Part shown: piece by piece, positions 1 to 11,010 of the stretch
Position numbering within the stretch: position 1 is the first letter of the stretch
How the letters are laid out: every line of letters begins with the position of its first letter
Assembly (NCBI GenBank): GCA_021018815.1
Contig: JAITYX010000040.1
Location: forward strand, 5,386,501-5,450,500
Direction of reading: 5' to 3'
DNA: 64,000 nt
Source of the DNA: Talinum fruticosum
Lineage: Eukaryota; Streptophyta; Magnoliopsida; Caryophyllales; Talinaceae
The notes under the pieces: model-generated
Told to the model about the DNA's origin: nothing
The model's input: the letters and a program-made list of their open reading frames with translations, nothing else
Database searches by the model: none
Translations under genes and position numbers: made by a program

Positions 1-345
1 ATGAATAATCATCAACAATAGCGAGTGCATATGATTTACCTCCTAGGCTTTTCACATGAATTTCATTACACAAATCCATATGACCTAACTCAAGCACTTT
101 GGATGGAGACACATTTTTGAGTGGTTTGAAATATGATCTAACTTGTTTCCCTTTCGTGCATGCTTCACACATTTTATCTTTCTTAAATGCACAATTAGGT
201 AAGCGCCTAACCAATCCATGAGATGCAAGTTTCTTGATAGTATGCATGCTAAGATAACCTAGTCTACGATGCCAAGTCGATGAATTATCATCCAAAGATA
301 CTTTAAAGCATGATAAATTCTAAGTAGAATCCGAAAGAGGGATAA
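1..345 (-). pseudogene. Sir-A left copy: integrase zinc-binding domain and start of catalytic core
   Basis: The minus strand reads open for about 110 codons. It carries the GAG-pre-integrase/HHCC region: WHRRLGYLSMHTI, then ASHGLVRRLPNCAFKKDK, then the CEAC cysteine pair and KGKQVRSYFKPL. The start of the core follows (HMDLCNEIHVKSLGGKSY, then IVDDY). The first catalytic Asp is in the HMDL motif. The core continues off the left edge. It lies downstream of the protease at 470-700 in the usual copia order. No break is visible in this stretch, making it one of the best-preserved coding segments here. Confidence 0.85.
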
Positions 346-469
346 TATAAGTGTTACCCGACCTTAGACCCGAGAGCTTAGTCTCTTTGGTGACTGCATA
401 AGAAATATAGCAGTTGGTCTCGAGTGAACATTACCTCTTGACCTTTGTCACATAGCTGAGAAATGCTAA

Positions 470-700
470 GGAGATTGTACTTAAGCCCTTTGACAAAGTA
501 GACTGGGTTGACTAAGTCATTTCCTTGACCAATCTGTCCAATCCCAACTATCTTGCCCTTACTCGTTGTCTCTAAATGTGACTTTTCCTCCCTTTAAATC
601 TTCTAACTTTGAGAAGTGTTTTTAATCTCTATACATATGGCGTGAGCAGCCACTCGTCTAAGTACCGGTGATCCTTTCGTTTATGAGTCACCCGCAAAAC
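470..700 (-). pseudogene. Sir-A left copy: aspartic protease, broken at the catalytic motif
   Basis: Minus-strand remnant of the copia protease with the family's GCSRH segment, a degraded KGGKVTFGD-like stretch and a VYFVKGLKYNLLSIS-like end. The codon expected for Ser of the D-S-G active site reads CGAG instead of CAG (652-656 on plus, seen as CTCG), which shifts the frame exactly at the active site. Other copies show the same site as CAG, CGG or CGAG. Upstream of the protease (about 700-1290) is the basic gag-protease linker containing an IWVPK-like motif. Confidence 0.7.
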
Positions 701-1289
701 AAAAACAAACTAACCCTTCTCACTTCCTTTTACAAACCCAATAACTCCCATTATTGTGGTCCTTTTTTAGGAAGAGCACTTTGGGAACCCAAATTTGAAT
801 GATTTTGGATCTGGTTTGATTCCGAGTCTTCATTCTAGAAAACTGAGTCCGTGACTATTTTCTTTGAAAATCCTTTCTTTTGTAAATAGGTGGAGAAGGC
901 TTTTTCCTGTAAACTGGTCTAGGCTTAGTCCTCTTTTCATGAGAGTGAATAGGACCGTGCTCAGCCTTCCCGAACTTCACAGCTTCGGAGTCGGCTTTGA
1001 AAAAATCGGAATAGGAATTAGATTCCTCTTCAGCATTGTAACCAAGACCTTCTTTTCTGAATGAGACACACTCGGAGCCTAGTAAAAGATTATGGTTTTT
1101 CCGACCTTAAGTGAGTTTTAAAACCAGATCTTGAGACTCATTGAGCTTCCATTTCCGTTGCTTATTCTTTGTTCCGAGTGACTCGGACTTAGTCTCATTA
1201 TCTTAGCACTGGTCTTGAGTACCTTTAGATTTTGTCTCAAGTTTTCTTAACTTATTTTTCAAAACATTACTCTCAGCAGTAAGAGACTC

Positions 1290-2144
1290 AAGTTGTTATT
1301 TGAAGTTTGAAGAGTTAGAATTGGACTTTTCTTCCAAAGCAAAAATATATCCAACTAAATCAACTTAAGAGAACTTAAGGAAGTATTCAATTACCTCCTA
1401 AGGACTTGTCTCCTCAATATTTGACTTGTCATTATCTTACTCGGATTCAACTTCGAGTCCGTGAGTGCATAAGACACTTCAAGTAATCAAAATCATCTTC
1501 TTCGGATGAGTCGTCATCACTCCAGGTAGCCATCATAGCCTTTTTCTTCTTTCTCGTTCTTTTTTCTTCTTTCTGTCCTTCTTTCTCTTTGGACGAGTCC
1601 TTGACTATGTGCTCCTTGCTGCCACATTCAAAGCAACCAGGGTTCTTAGTTAAAGATAACTTTTAAGGGATGAGTATTTGCCTTTCCTCGTCCTTCTTAT
1701 CTTTCTTGTAAAACTCTTCCTTTAGCCTCTTTTGCCACTTCTTGTACTTCATCATTTTTTGAAGCTTCGTTTAATGAGTGCCAAGGGATCCTCTTCTAAT
1801 TCTAAGGAGCTCGGACTTTGACGTCCGCTTTCGAGGCCTTCAGCGCAATGTTTGTTTTGGTGCCGACCTCAGCATCCTCTTCTTCCAGGTGAATCTCATG
1901 AGTAAGTAACTTCTCAATGAGCTCGTCTAGCTTCGGTTAAGAAACATTTTGAGCCTCTTCAATGGTTGTCGTCTTGGGACCCCATTTTCTCTTTGGTAGA
2001 CTTCTCGAATTTTTCTGACCATTTCCTCGTGTGAGATCTTTCTACCTAGAGACTTGAGATTATTAGTAATCTCAGTGAACCCAACGATACATCCGAGAGA
2101 TGTTTTCTTCGGCTCCATTCTGAACAACTTATACTTATGAAGAT
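1290..2144 (-). pseudogene. Sir-A left copy: C-terminal half of gag with zinc knuckle
   Basis: Minus-strand gag fragment. The 1927-2127 part reads FTEITNNLKSLGRKISHEEM, the UBN2-type copia gag core. The nucleocapsid knuckle at about 1605-1640 reads CFECGSKEHIVKD, but the last Cys codon is lost to a frameshift (ggaCGAGtcc on plus where other copies suggest ggaCAGtcc). An acidic Ser/Asp/Glu tract follows (about 1490-1530). The fragment ends abruptly at 2144 where Sir-B is inserted; the N-terminal half resumes at 12506. Confidence 0.8.
2140..2144. repeat. Target-site duplication of Sir-B, left copy (AAGAT)
   Basis: AAGAT precedes the Sir-B 5' LTR and AATAT (12501-12505) follows its 3' LTR. Removing Sir-B and one copy rejoins the minus-strand gag in the order seen in uninterrupted copies (tatgaagatattgactta). 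One mismatch separates the two copies. Confidence 0.85.
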
Positions 2145-2270
2145 TGAAGACTCAAGTTTTGACTCTAAGTCATTCTGAATATTACATGAAGACTTAGGTT
2201 TTAATTCTAAGTCATTCTGAATATTACATGAAGACTCATGTATAAATCATATCTCTCTTAAGTTTTGATT
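2145..2270 (+). repeat. 42 bp tandem repeat at the LTR 5' end (three units)
   Basis: Units start at 2145, 2187 and 2229, each opening TGAAGACT; the first two end ATTACA exactly 42 bp later and the third runs into unique LTR sequence. The Sir-B 3' LTR has two such starts (11011, 11053). Because each unit begins like the LTR terminus, the true LTR end is repeated internally. Confidence 0.85.
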
Positions 2271-3678
2271 CCAAGTCATTCCGAGCACCATAGAAACTCT
2301 TATCTAAGTTTTCATTTGTTTCGATCGACTCGTAAAGCGCCTTATTGCATATCGCCTTTATCGGTGTTTCGACTCACTCAAACATCACCCAAAACTATCG
2401 CTTGCTCAAATAATTTCTCTAACACTCTTATTCCGAGTACTCGATCGTGTATTTCAACGCAAAAAGAATTACATCGTTAATTCTTTATTCTAAGTCAGTT
2501 TATTTCCTTGAGAATTATTTGACCATATCAAGTTGTTATACTCGATATTTTTACACTCTTTACTTGATCGGCTTAGGATTGACTATAGATGGAATTTGAG
2601 TATATTGAATATTACACTCAGAAAATTCCATTCCTTTAGGCCAAATATAATTCAACATTTAATTACTTGGATTTAATTATTATCTCGTGCTTAATCTTGG
2701 ACCAAAGTATTGTTATACTTTGAGAACCAATGTGGTTTGGTTTTGTAGCTTATTCAAACGAGGCTAATTTATTTTTGAATTACAAAAGCAACCGGCTTCT
2801 AGCCGTTAAACACCAGCAGACAAGTTTTACCTACTTCTAAACATGGCTCGGACATTGTGTCGGGGTTATTTGTTTCCAAAACTGGAAAACTCCAACTCTA
2901 GGCCTAACAGCTTGTTTCCACATCAGTTTTCAGTCACCACCAAGTGATTGGACCATCTTTTGGAGCCAAGAGCCGTTGCACAACATTCACATCCCAACGG
3001 ATCTTTTCCGAGTGACTCGGAATAGCGATTCATAACGACTAGTGAAGACTTCGTCCGGAACCAAGACTCAACGGTCACTCTGCCTGGTTGGCTATAGATA
3101 GAAGCCACTCCACAAGACTAGAAGGTTGTTGAAGAGATTGTTGGACTGTATTTATTATTTAACTAATTATTGTTCTCATTCTTACTTAATCTTTTATTTA
3201 CAACTCGAAGTCCGTATTTAATATTTTCCGAGTTGTAAAGAAAGTCTTGTAATCAGTTACACTCTTTTCTTACTTTCTAAGTAAGGTCCCTTAACTGAGT
3301 TGTAAGGGTTAACTCAGCTAAATTGTCCCCGATTGTAAAGGTTACCTCGGTCAGGAAATAGTAGATCGGATAAGGGAACTTTTGAGTCTAGGAAAATATT
3401 GTAAGGAATTATTTAAGGGAGAAATTCTGGTTGAGTCGGTCCTCTCGTATTTAGCGGATTCAAAATAGTGGATTTGACTTGCTTCTTAGATTAGAACTAT
3501 CCGTAGTTTTCCGCCCCGGGAGGGTTTCCTCGTATATCTATGTGATTACTTTTCTAAGTCCAATCTAGACTTAGATTCTCGGTAATGTGTCTGTATTGCT
3601 GCAAAAATTGTTTAATTTTCTTCATCACCTTATTCACCCCCTCTAGGGTGACTTAAACTCTCCAGGAGCAAACTTTCA
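2145..3678 (+). repeat. Sir-B 5' LTR
   Basis: Begins TGAAGACTC and ends CAAACTTTCA directly before the PBS. The core promoter box at 3093-3100 reads TATAGATA where the sister LTR has TATAAATA (11911-11918), so the 5' promoter has probably weakened. The 3' end has the family's conserved block (ttcacccc, then ctctagggtgactt). It is 44 bp longer than the 3' LTR because of an extra 42 bp repeat at its start. Confidence 0.9.
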
Positions 3679-3680
3679 AT

Positions 3681-3692
3681 TGGTATCGAGCC
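3681..3692 (+). other. Sir-B primer-binding site (tRNA-iMet type)
   Basis: TGGTATCGAGCC lies 2 bp after the 5' LTR. The plant initiator-tRNA-Met PBS is TGGTATCAGAGCC; this copy matches except that CAGAG is read as CGAG. The same variant is present in four other PBS copies in the window. Confidence 0.8.
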
Positions 3693-3736
3693 TAACCTTT
3701 CAAGAGGATCTCACCATCCAAAGGTATAAAGATCGG

Positions 3737-5230
3737 ATGGCTCGAACAATGGAGAATTCGATGAAGGAAGATCATTCACCGCACCATGAAAGTTAAAAGG
3801 GTTAAACTTTGCCCATTGGAAGAAGATGATGGAATGTTTCTTGATGGACAACGATGAAGATATTTGGAACATCATCCATGCAGGTAACTACATTCCAATG
3901 AAGATGGAGAATGCAACTCTTGTACGTAAAGCCAAATCAAAGTTCACCACTGAGGAGACCGAGAAATTTAGAAATAATTTCAAAGCTATGAACACACTAA
4001 TGTGTGCCATTAGCACTGTAAGAATACAAGAGGGTCTCAGCCTGTGACATAGCTAAAGTGGTGTGGGATACTCTTGTCAACACCTATGAAGGAACAAGCC
4101 AAATGAAGCAGGCGAAGATAAGTCAATATCTTCATAATTATGAGTTGTTCAAGATGGAGCCGAAAGAAAGCATCACTCAAATATATGTTCGGTTCACCGA
4201 GATTACCAATAATCTCAAATATATGGGTAGAAGGATTTCTCACGAAGAAATGTCCAAAAAGATTTTGAGAAGTCTACCAAAGAAGAGATGGGTTCCTCAG
4301 GTGACAACCATTGAAGAAGCTCAAAACCTATCTCAACTAAGGCCGGACGAGCTTATTGGCAAGGTACTCACTCATGACATTCATCTACGAAAGAGGATGC
4401 GGATGTCGGTACCAAAACAAATATTGCGCTGAAGGCCTTAGAAAGCGGACGTGAAAGTTTGAGCTCTTCGGAATCGAAGAGGATCTTATGGCACTCACAA
4501 CCCGTGGCTTCAAGAGAACGATGAAATACAAGAATTAGGAAGATAGGCCAAAGAATGAGTTATACAAGAAATATAAGGACAAAAAGGTAAAATATACTTC
4601 TCCTTCAAAGTTATCCTTATCTAAGAACTCTGTTTGCTATGAATGTGGTAGCAAGGAGCACATAGTAAGAGACTATCCCAAGAGAAAGAATGACGAGAAA
4701 GAAAAAGGCTATGATGGCTACCTGGAGTGATGATGACTCATCCGAAGAAGATGACTCAGATTACTCAAAGTGTCTTATGGCACTTACGGACTCGGAAGCC
4801 GAATCCGAGTCGACAACGAGGACTTAGATATTGATGAGGTAGTTGAATACTTTCTCAAATTTTCAAAAGTTGATCTAGCACGATATATTTTCACTTTGGT
4901 AGAAAAGTCCAATTCGGACTCGTTCTAGTTCAAACAATAACTTGAGTCTCTTATTGATGAGAACAATGCTTTGAAAAATGAATTGGAAAAACCGAGACAA
5001 AATCTGAAAGAACTTAAGAACAAGTACTCAAGAATATGAGACTATGTCCGAGTCACTCGAACAGAGAATGAGTAATCGAAATGAAAGCTCAATGAGTCTC
5101 AAGAGCTTCTTTTGAAATTCACTCAAGGTTAGAAAGCTCTTAGTGTGTCTTCTTCAGGAAAGAAGGACTTGGTTTCAATGAAGAAGAGGAATCAAAATCC
5201 TATTCTAATCTTTCAAAAGGATTCCGAACC
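3737..5230 (+). pseudogene. Sir-B gag, with gag-protease linker
   Basis: Starts at ATG 3737 (MARTMENS), 58 bp after the LTR, in a frame that stops after 18 codons. Gag then resumes in other frames. 3826-4047 holds MMECFLMDNDEDIWNIIHAG. 4058-4432 holds the UBN2-type core YELFKMEPKESITQIYVRF, then LRSLPKKRW. The CCHC knuckle at 4635-4676 reads CYECGSKEHIVRDY, with Tyr replacing the last Cys. An acidic DDSSEEDDSD tract and a coiled Leu/Glu/Lys stretch follow. Gag would form the particle and bind RNA. At least three frame breaks. Confidence 0.8.
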
Positions 5231-5529
5231 GTAAAGTTCGGGAAGGTTGAACATGGTCCCATTCATACAAATGAAGAAAGGACTAAGCCAAAACCAGTTT
5301 ATAAGAAAAAGCCCTCTCCTACCGTTTACAAAAGAAAATATTTTCAATTGAAAGAGACACGGACTTAGTTTTCTCGGAAGGAAGACTCGGAATCGGACTC
5401 GAGCCAAAATTATTCAAATTTGGGTTCCCAAAAGTGTTCTTCCTCGGAAAAGAAACATAGTAAAGGAAGTTACTGGGTTCGTACGAGGAAGTGAGAAGGG
5501 TTAGTTTGTCTCTGTCTTGCAGATAACTC

Positions 5530-5900
5530 GGAAGAAGAAGAAAGGTCATGGGTACTTAGACGAGTGGTTGCTCACACCATATGTCGAGAGATTCAACACT
5601 CTTGTCTCGAGCTAGAAGATCCGAAAGGAGGAAAAGTTACTTTTGGAGATAACAACAAAGGTAGGATAGGAGGGATTGGCAAAATTGGTGAAGGAAACAA
5701 CTCAATCAGCCCAGTCTACCTTATCAAAGGACTCAAGTACAATCTCCTTAGCATTTCCCACCTATGTGACAAAGGTCAATAGGTAATGTTCAATCAAACC
5801 AATTGCTACATCTCCGATGCAGTCACTAAAGAGACTAAGCTATCAGTGTCCGACGTTAGGTAATACTTACGTTCTTCCTCTCTCGATTCTAGTTAGAATT
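5530..5900 (+). pseudogene. Sir-B aspartic protease, frameshifted at the active site
   Basis: The frame at 5564-5782 contains KGGKVTFGDNNKGRIGGIGK and VYLIKGLKYNLLSISHL, the usual body and C-terminal part of a copia protease. The tract before it would encode Y-L-D-[S]-G-C-S-H-H-M, but the Ser codon region reads gaCGAGtgg (5561-5564) instead of gaCAGtgg, putting the catalytic Asp out of frame with the rest. A TAG closes the frame at 5780. Expected to process Gag-Pol. Confidence 0.75.
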
Positions 5901-5920
5901 TATCTTGTTTAAAAGCATCC

Positions 5921-6480
5921 GTGATCGATGATTCATGGACATGGCATCGTACACTAGGTCATATCAGCATGCATACAATCAAGAAACTTGCATCTCATAG
6001 ACTTGTTAGGGGTTTACCTAATTGTGCCTTTAAGAAAGATAAATCTATGAGGCATGCACAAAGGGTAAGCGGGTTAGATCATCTTTCAAGCCACTCAAAA
6101 CCGTATCTACATCCAAAGTGCTTGAATTGCTTTATATGGATTTGTGTGGTGAAATTCCTCCGAAAAATCTTGGAGGTAAATCGTATGTATTTGTTGTTAT
6201 TGATGATTTCTCATGATTTACTTGGGTTTGTTTTCTTAAGAATAAGAATGAAGCCTTCAAAGAGTTCATTAAGCTCTGCAGAAAAATTCAAGTGGAGTAT
6301 CGGACTCAGATTAGAAGGATTCGAACTTACCATTGAAGGGAGTTCAACTACTCAAAATTTGCAGACTTCTATGACAAGAATGACATCTCTCACAACTTCT
6401 CTACACCAAGAACTCCTCAATAGAATGGAGTACTGGAGAGAAAGAACGGAACTCTTGAAGAAATAGGAAGGACTACAATG
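5921..6480 (+). pseudogene. Sir-B integrase: HHCC domain and decayed catalytic core
   Basis: 5921-6050 encodes WTWHRTLGHISMHTIKKLAS and GLPNCAFKKDK, the GAG-pre-integrase zinc-binding region. A frameshift follows, and core motifs continue in a second frame (LLYMDLCGEIP, GGKSYVFVVIDDFS, later NGVLERKNGTL with the catalytic Glu). At 6480 the sequence jumps from the segment after that Glu to ggtaaggagcatcgtacc. About 0.2 kb found in Sir-D (about 33450-33640) is missing, so part of the integrase C-terminal region is deleted. Confidence 0.75.
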
Positions 6481-7080
6481 GTAAGGAGCATCGTACCAAG
6501 TTTGATGCTAGGTCGGATGAAGGTATATTTCTAGGTTATTCATCTCATAGCAAAGCTTATCTTGTTTTTAACAAAAGAACTAAGAAAGTGGAAGAAAGTA
6601 TCCACGTTGTTTTTGATGAGATTGATCTTGGCAGGATAAGTGAGTTCACATTCTCAAATCTCAAACTTAACAGAGATGAAGACGACCTTGTCGAAGCCGA
6701 GCTTAGAAAAAGTCAAAATAGAATTATTGAGGCAATTGAGAATGAAGCAACTCATAATGTTATGACTCAAACTGAACAAACTAAAGAGCCAGCTTAGAAT
6801 GCTCGAAGAACAAGTCAATGAGACTCAAGCAAGATCAACCAACCGAAGATCAGCCTATCCAACCAACAAACTTGGTAAACCAAAGGACAAGTAAAGCTTT
6901 CAAATATGCATCCATCCACCCACCTGAAATCATACTTTTATACATCAACAATGGGGTAAGAACTCGATCTTCTTTGCATAATCTGTGTGCATTTTCTTCA
7001 TTCATATCATTAACTCGAACCCGAAAATGTTCTAGAAGCCCTAAATGAATATGAATGGGTAGAGGCCATGCAAGAAGAGC
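6481..7080 (+). pseudogene. Sir-B integrase C-terminus and integrase-RT linker
   Basis: Continues after the deletion with FDARSDEGIFLGYS, FNKRTKKVEESIHVVFDEID and an acidic linker (6588-6797), ending in a stop where other copies read on. 6818-7048 has the next linker part in another frame (SKAFKYASIHPPEI). This is the region between integrase and RT of copia polyproteins and carries no catalytic residues. Confidence 0.7.
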
Positions 7081-7864
7081 TCAATCAATTTGAAAGAAAC
7101 CAAGTCTAGACTCGACCGAAAGACCATCTAATCGCCCGACCATAGGAACCAAATGGGTTTTCAAGAACAAACTGGATGAGGAAGGGTTGGTAGTCGAAAT
7201 AAGGCTAGACTTGTTACCCAGGGTTACAATCAAGAAGAAGGAATTGATTGTGGGGAAACCTTTGCACTTGTTGCTAGGTTGAGGTCCTATTAGCATTTGC
7301 ATCTAGCATGAATATCAAACTTTATCAAATGGATGTCAAATGTGCCTTTCTGAATGGTTTTATTCAAGAAGAAGTTTATGTTAAGCAACCCCCTGGATTC
7401 GAAAACTCGAAATTTTCAAATCATGTTTTCAAGCTGCAAAAGGCTTTATATGGTCTTAAACAAGCTCCGAAAGCTTGATATGAAAGACTAAGAAGTTTCT
7501 TGGTTGAAAATAATTTCAAAAGAGGTCGATTGACAAAACTCTTTTCATAAAAACCAAGGGGAAAGATTTTCTTATTGCTCATATTTATGTTGATTATATC
7601 ATTTTTAGAGCTACTAATGAAACTCTATGTCAAGAGTTTTCTAAGTTAATGAGACAAGAGTTCCATATGAGTATGATGGGAGAACTCAACTTCTTTCTTG
7701 GTCTACAAATCAAACAACACAAGGATGGCATTTATGTCCATCAATCCAAGTATACCAAGGAACTTTTGAAGAAGTACAAACTACGAGATGTGAAGCATGT
7801 AACAACACCTATGAGTAACAGTTTGAAACTGCACTCGGACGAAAAAGGTAAAGCTATAGATTAG
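7081..7864 (+). pseudogene. Sir-B reverse transcriptase with mutated YVDD (YVDY)
   Basis: Conserved blocks in order: [48 protein letters not shown], then the catalytic box at 7586-7597 reading YVDY (TAT GTT GAT TAT) in place of YVDD, then MMGELNFFLGLQIKQ and KYTKELLKKYKL. The second catalytic Asp is lost. Several stops and frameshifts interrupt the N-terminal half. A TAG replaces the Gln codon in AIDQK at 7862. Confidence 0.85.
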
Positions 7865-8529
7865 AAACTCTAGAGAGGTATGATCGGATCTCTATTGTAT
7901 CTCACATCTAATAGGCCGGATGTCATGTTCGGTGTCCGCCTTTGAGCAAGATTCTAAGCTAATCCAAAAGAATCATATCTCACTCCGGTGAAGAGAACTT
8001 TAAGATATCTTGCAGGGACTCACAATCTTAGTCTAAGTTTTCAAAAGACTTAGAACCGACTCACAATGGGTACTCGGATGTTGATTATGCTGGATATAAA
8101 GTTGATAGAAATAACACATTAGGAGCTTGTCAATTTCTAGGTCAATCTCTCATCTCCTAGCACTCAAAGAAACAAAACTCTATTGCTCTATCAACTCGCC
8201 AAGGCTGAGTACATTGCAGATGGAGCCTAATGTGGATAGACTCGTGGATTAAGCAACACTTGAAGGATCTACGGCTATCAATCAAATCTATCCCAATCAA
8301 GTGTGACAATGAGAGTGCAATCAACATTACAAAAGAATCTGGTTCAAGCACTAAAAAAACAAAGCATATTGAGGTTAAGTATCATTTTCTAAGAGACCAC
8401 TCCGAGAAAGGTGATATTGAACTTGAATTCATTCCTACGAAATATCGGTTAGCCGATATTTTCACTAAACCACTTAGTAAGGATCAGTTTTACTTTATTA
8501 GGAATAAGCTTGGTATGATTAATACATGA
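7865..8529 (+). pseudogene. Sir-B RNase H and end of pol
   Basis: The N-terminal half is broken into frames around 7880-8230. The C-terminal 99 codons (8230-8529) are open: SIPIKCDNESAINITKESGS, KTKHIEVKYHFLRDHSEKG, LADIFTKPLSKDQFYFIRNK, ending LGMINT and TGA at 8527. The first half includes GMIGSLLYLTSNRPDVMF-like sequence. RNase H removes the RNA template during cDNA synthesis. The end is conserved with Sir-D (35666). Confidence 0.85.
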
Positions 8530-9088
8530 TTATATGATTTATTAAGTGATTATCCTTACATAATTATGTATTATGTGATTTTAATAACAAATGGATCAGT
8601 TGACAGAGTGAGACCGAGCTATGAGTTCTTGGTTTTCTAAGTGTTCCGAGTTACTCGGAAAAACATATTGAGTCGGACTCGGCTTTTGAGCAAAATGGAC
8701 ATCAATCTTATGGGATTATCTCTAAATAAATAGAGAATTTCATAAATTTTTTTCAAAAAGTCTTTCTTATCTCTCTCTCTCTCTCTCTCTCTCTCTATGC
8801 CACGCACTTTGATCGGAGAAAACTAGCCCTTAAAAGAAAGTCTGCTGGAATTCTAGCCATTGGAGAGCAAAACGTCACACCAGCCTCGGAGTACTCGTTT
8901 GGTATTCCGGTAAGAACGAAGGTCGAAGGTCATTTCTTTTCACTATAAATAGCATACCTTTACCTTCATTTCTTTACTTTACTCACTGCCTTCTTGATCT
9001 CTACTCTAAGCATCTCTGCTCACTCATATTCTCTCTCTCTCCGAATTCTAAATGTTTTCTTCTTTCTCTTTGTTTGTCGAAAATCATC
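8530..9088 (+). promoter_or_regulatory. Sir-B pol-extra ORF spacer with internal TATA box
   Basis: Non-coding spacer. It holds a (CT)n microsatellite (8771-8796), a TATAAATA box at 8944-8951, and a second CT-rich tract (about 9030-9043) before the extra ORF. The same arrangement of TATA-like box, CT-rich leader and ORF about 150-260 bp downstream recurs in Sir-C and in the right half of Sir-D. I infer a separate promoter for the extra ORF. No transcript evidence is available here. Confidence 0.5.
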
Positions 9089-10611
9089 ATAACTAAGCGA
9101 GGTTCAGGACCTAAATTTTTTGAGTCGGCTACCAAAAAGCCCTCGCGTCAAAAACACTCAAGAAGGAACCTCCAATCCTTCTAAAATCTTTATCATCCAA
9201 CATTTCACCTTAGATGATAAATTCTTCCCAACCACCTCTTTCTCGTGGTTGTAGCACATCGAAAGCACCGGCGTGTACAAGTATCCGTGCTTTAGTGAAT
9301 TCATTTACCCGTAACTCGTTACCGAGTTCTATTTAAACATGTCCTACTCGAGGGAATCATTAGCTCCAGTGGTTCAAGAGAAGGTTGTTTGTGTGAACCT
9401 CTCTCTTCTTCATAGACTTTTCAAAGTCTCTTCCTTTTTCTCAATTGCAATACCATACCTTTTATGGAGATTGCCGATGAATTCTTTGAAAAGTATGCTA
9501 AGGAAGTTCCTGAGTCACGAAAGAATATCTCAGTGACTCGGATGCAGATCGAGGCAAGATTGCTCTGTTTCATTTTGATGAGGACCTTTTTCGCTCATCA
9601 TTTCAAAGAAGAGAATCCAAACTCCAAGATTCTCAAAGCTTTGTTCGATATCTTAGAAGGCTATGATGTAGACCTCTTTCCTTCTATTATTGAGCGGATG
9701 GCTTCGTGCCACCTCAATCAAAGAAATCTGCTCCAAACTCCAAGATTCTCAAAGCTTCTCGAGTACGGATACCAGGAAGTTCAACCTGGTGTCCGGGTAC
9801 ATAGGTTTGAGTTGAAACATCCCTCACCCCCTCCCACTCGGACTCGGACTCCTCTAGCACTTCCACCTCCTTCGCTGGTCCCTCTACTTCTCTACCACCT
9901 TCTCCAGCCTTCTCATCGCTGTGTTTACCGAGCGGATACACAAACTTGCTTCGTGTTCGAAGAATTTTAGACCACTCGTGCTCTCTCAAAAATGTCCTTC
10001 AAAGCCTGGTTATCAATTAGAAGACCGGGCAGTCCTAGATTCGGGAGAACTAGGATCTAATGATCGAGCTCAAGGCCATCATCAAGGAACAGTGCGAGCA
10101 GCTCCAACTCCTCCAAGAACGAAGATCGAACGCTCCCGAGGACTCGGATACCACCGATACTTCTAAGGAGTCCTCCAATCCAGCTAAGTCCACCTCAGCC
10201 GAGGTACAAGAGGAGACCGAGGAAGCGAGTTGAGGAGGAAGTTCAGCCGAGCAAGAACAAGCCGAGAAGAAGGAAGAGGAGGACAAAGAAAAAGGAGAGG
10301 TCACTCAACCCGAGGGCCAAGGTGCCAAAGAACCGGAACCGGAGCCGATCTCCTCGGATCATGCTCTAAGTGGATCGGAATTCGTGAAGTTGGTCACCCA
10401 AAGAAGCTATACTGTAAGCACGGCCCACTCGTATCTTTGAGGAAGATGAGCTCGAGGATGATGTGCCCTTGGTTCCCAAAACCAGGACAAAGCACATATC
10501 AAATATCCTAGTCGTTGCAGCCGCCCTGTTCCGCCACTTCTACACAAGCGTACAGGTGTAGGCGCACTCGCTCGTCCCTCTTCCTCTCGACAAGCAAGCC
10601 CCCTCTTTTAG
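9089..10611 (+). pseudogene. Sir-B extra 3' ORF (unknown function), decayed
   Basis: About 500 codons in several frames. The start codon reads ATA where other copies have ATG. Core (9464-9760): EIADEFFEKYAKEVPESRKN, VTRMQIEARLLCFILMRTFF, KALFDILEGYDVDLFPSIIE, then GYQEVQPGVRVHRFE, a Pro-rich PPPTRTRTPLALPPPS linker, a Glu/Lys-rich low-complexity tail, and a closing DDVPLVPKTRT-like segment. The layout resembles, from memory, the Pfam family called putative plant transposon protein. SIRE elements carry an env-like ORF in this position, but I see no clear signal peptide or membrane segment. A 26 bp duplicated block (9616-9641, 9732-9757) replaces part of the core. Confidence 0.65.
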
Positions 10612-11010
10612 TTCATTTTAGTTTTTTTTTGTCCAACATCAATTGTACTCTTTTGCTATTTTCTTTCCTCGTTTTTAATGAAATGCTAGGGGAGAAAATA
10701 TAGAAAACTTGATGTTGTGTTTAGGGGAGGTCACCCTCTTTCGAGCAATGAATGAAAATTTTTTTCTCAAACAGACTTGCTTCTTGAGTTATAGTTTTGC
10801 TTTTCCGCTCTAATACAATCTGTTCATTTCCTTGCTCTAATTTATTATCTCGCATAACTATTATGAGTTATGATATGATCCGAATTTCTTTTAAGTATTA
10901 GTCTGTCACTCTCGCTTTGATACGCTCCGATCATTGAAAATGAAAACTCATGTTTCACACTAACAAGTTTCTATCTTAAGTAAGGAATGCCTTTCATAAA
11001 AAGGGGAGAT
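10612..11010 (+). other. Sir-B 3' untranslated region and polypurine tract
   Basis: Non-coding, T-rich, with no ORF. It ends with the polypurine tract AAAAAGGGGAGAT at 10998-11010, directly before the 3' LTR, which would prime plus-strand DNA synthesis. The preceding GGAATGCCTTTCATNAAAA context is shared by every PPT of this family in the window. Confidence 0.85.
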
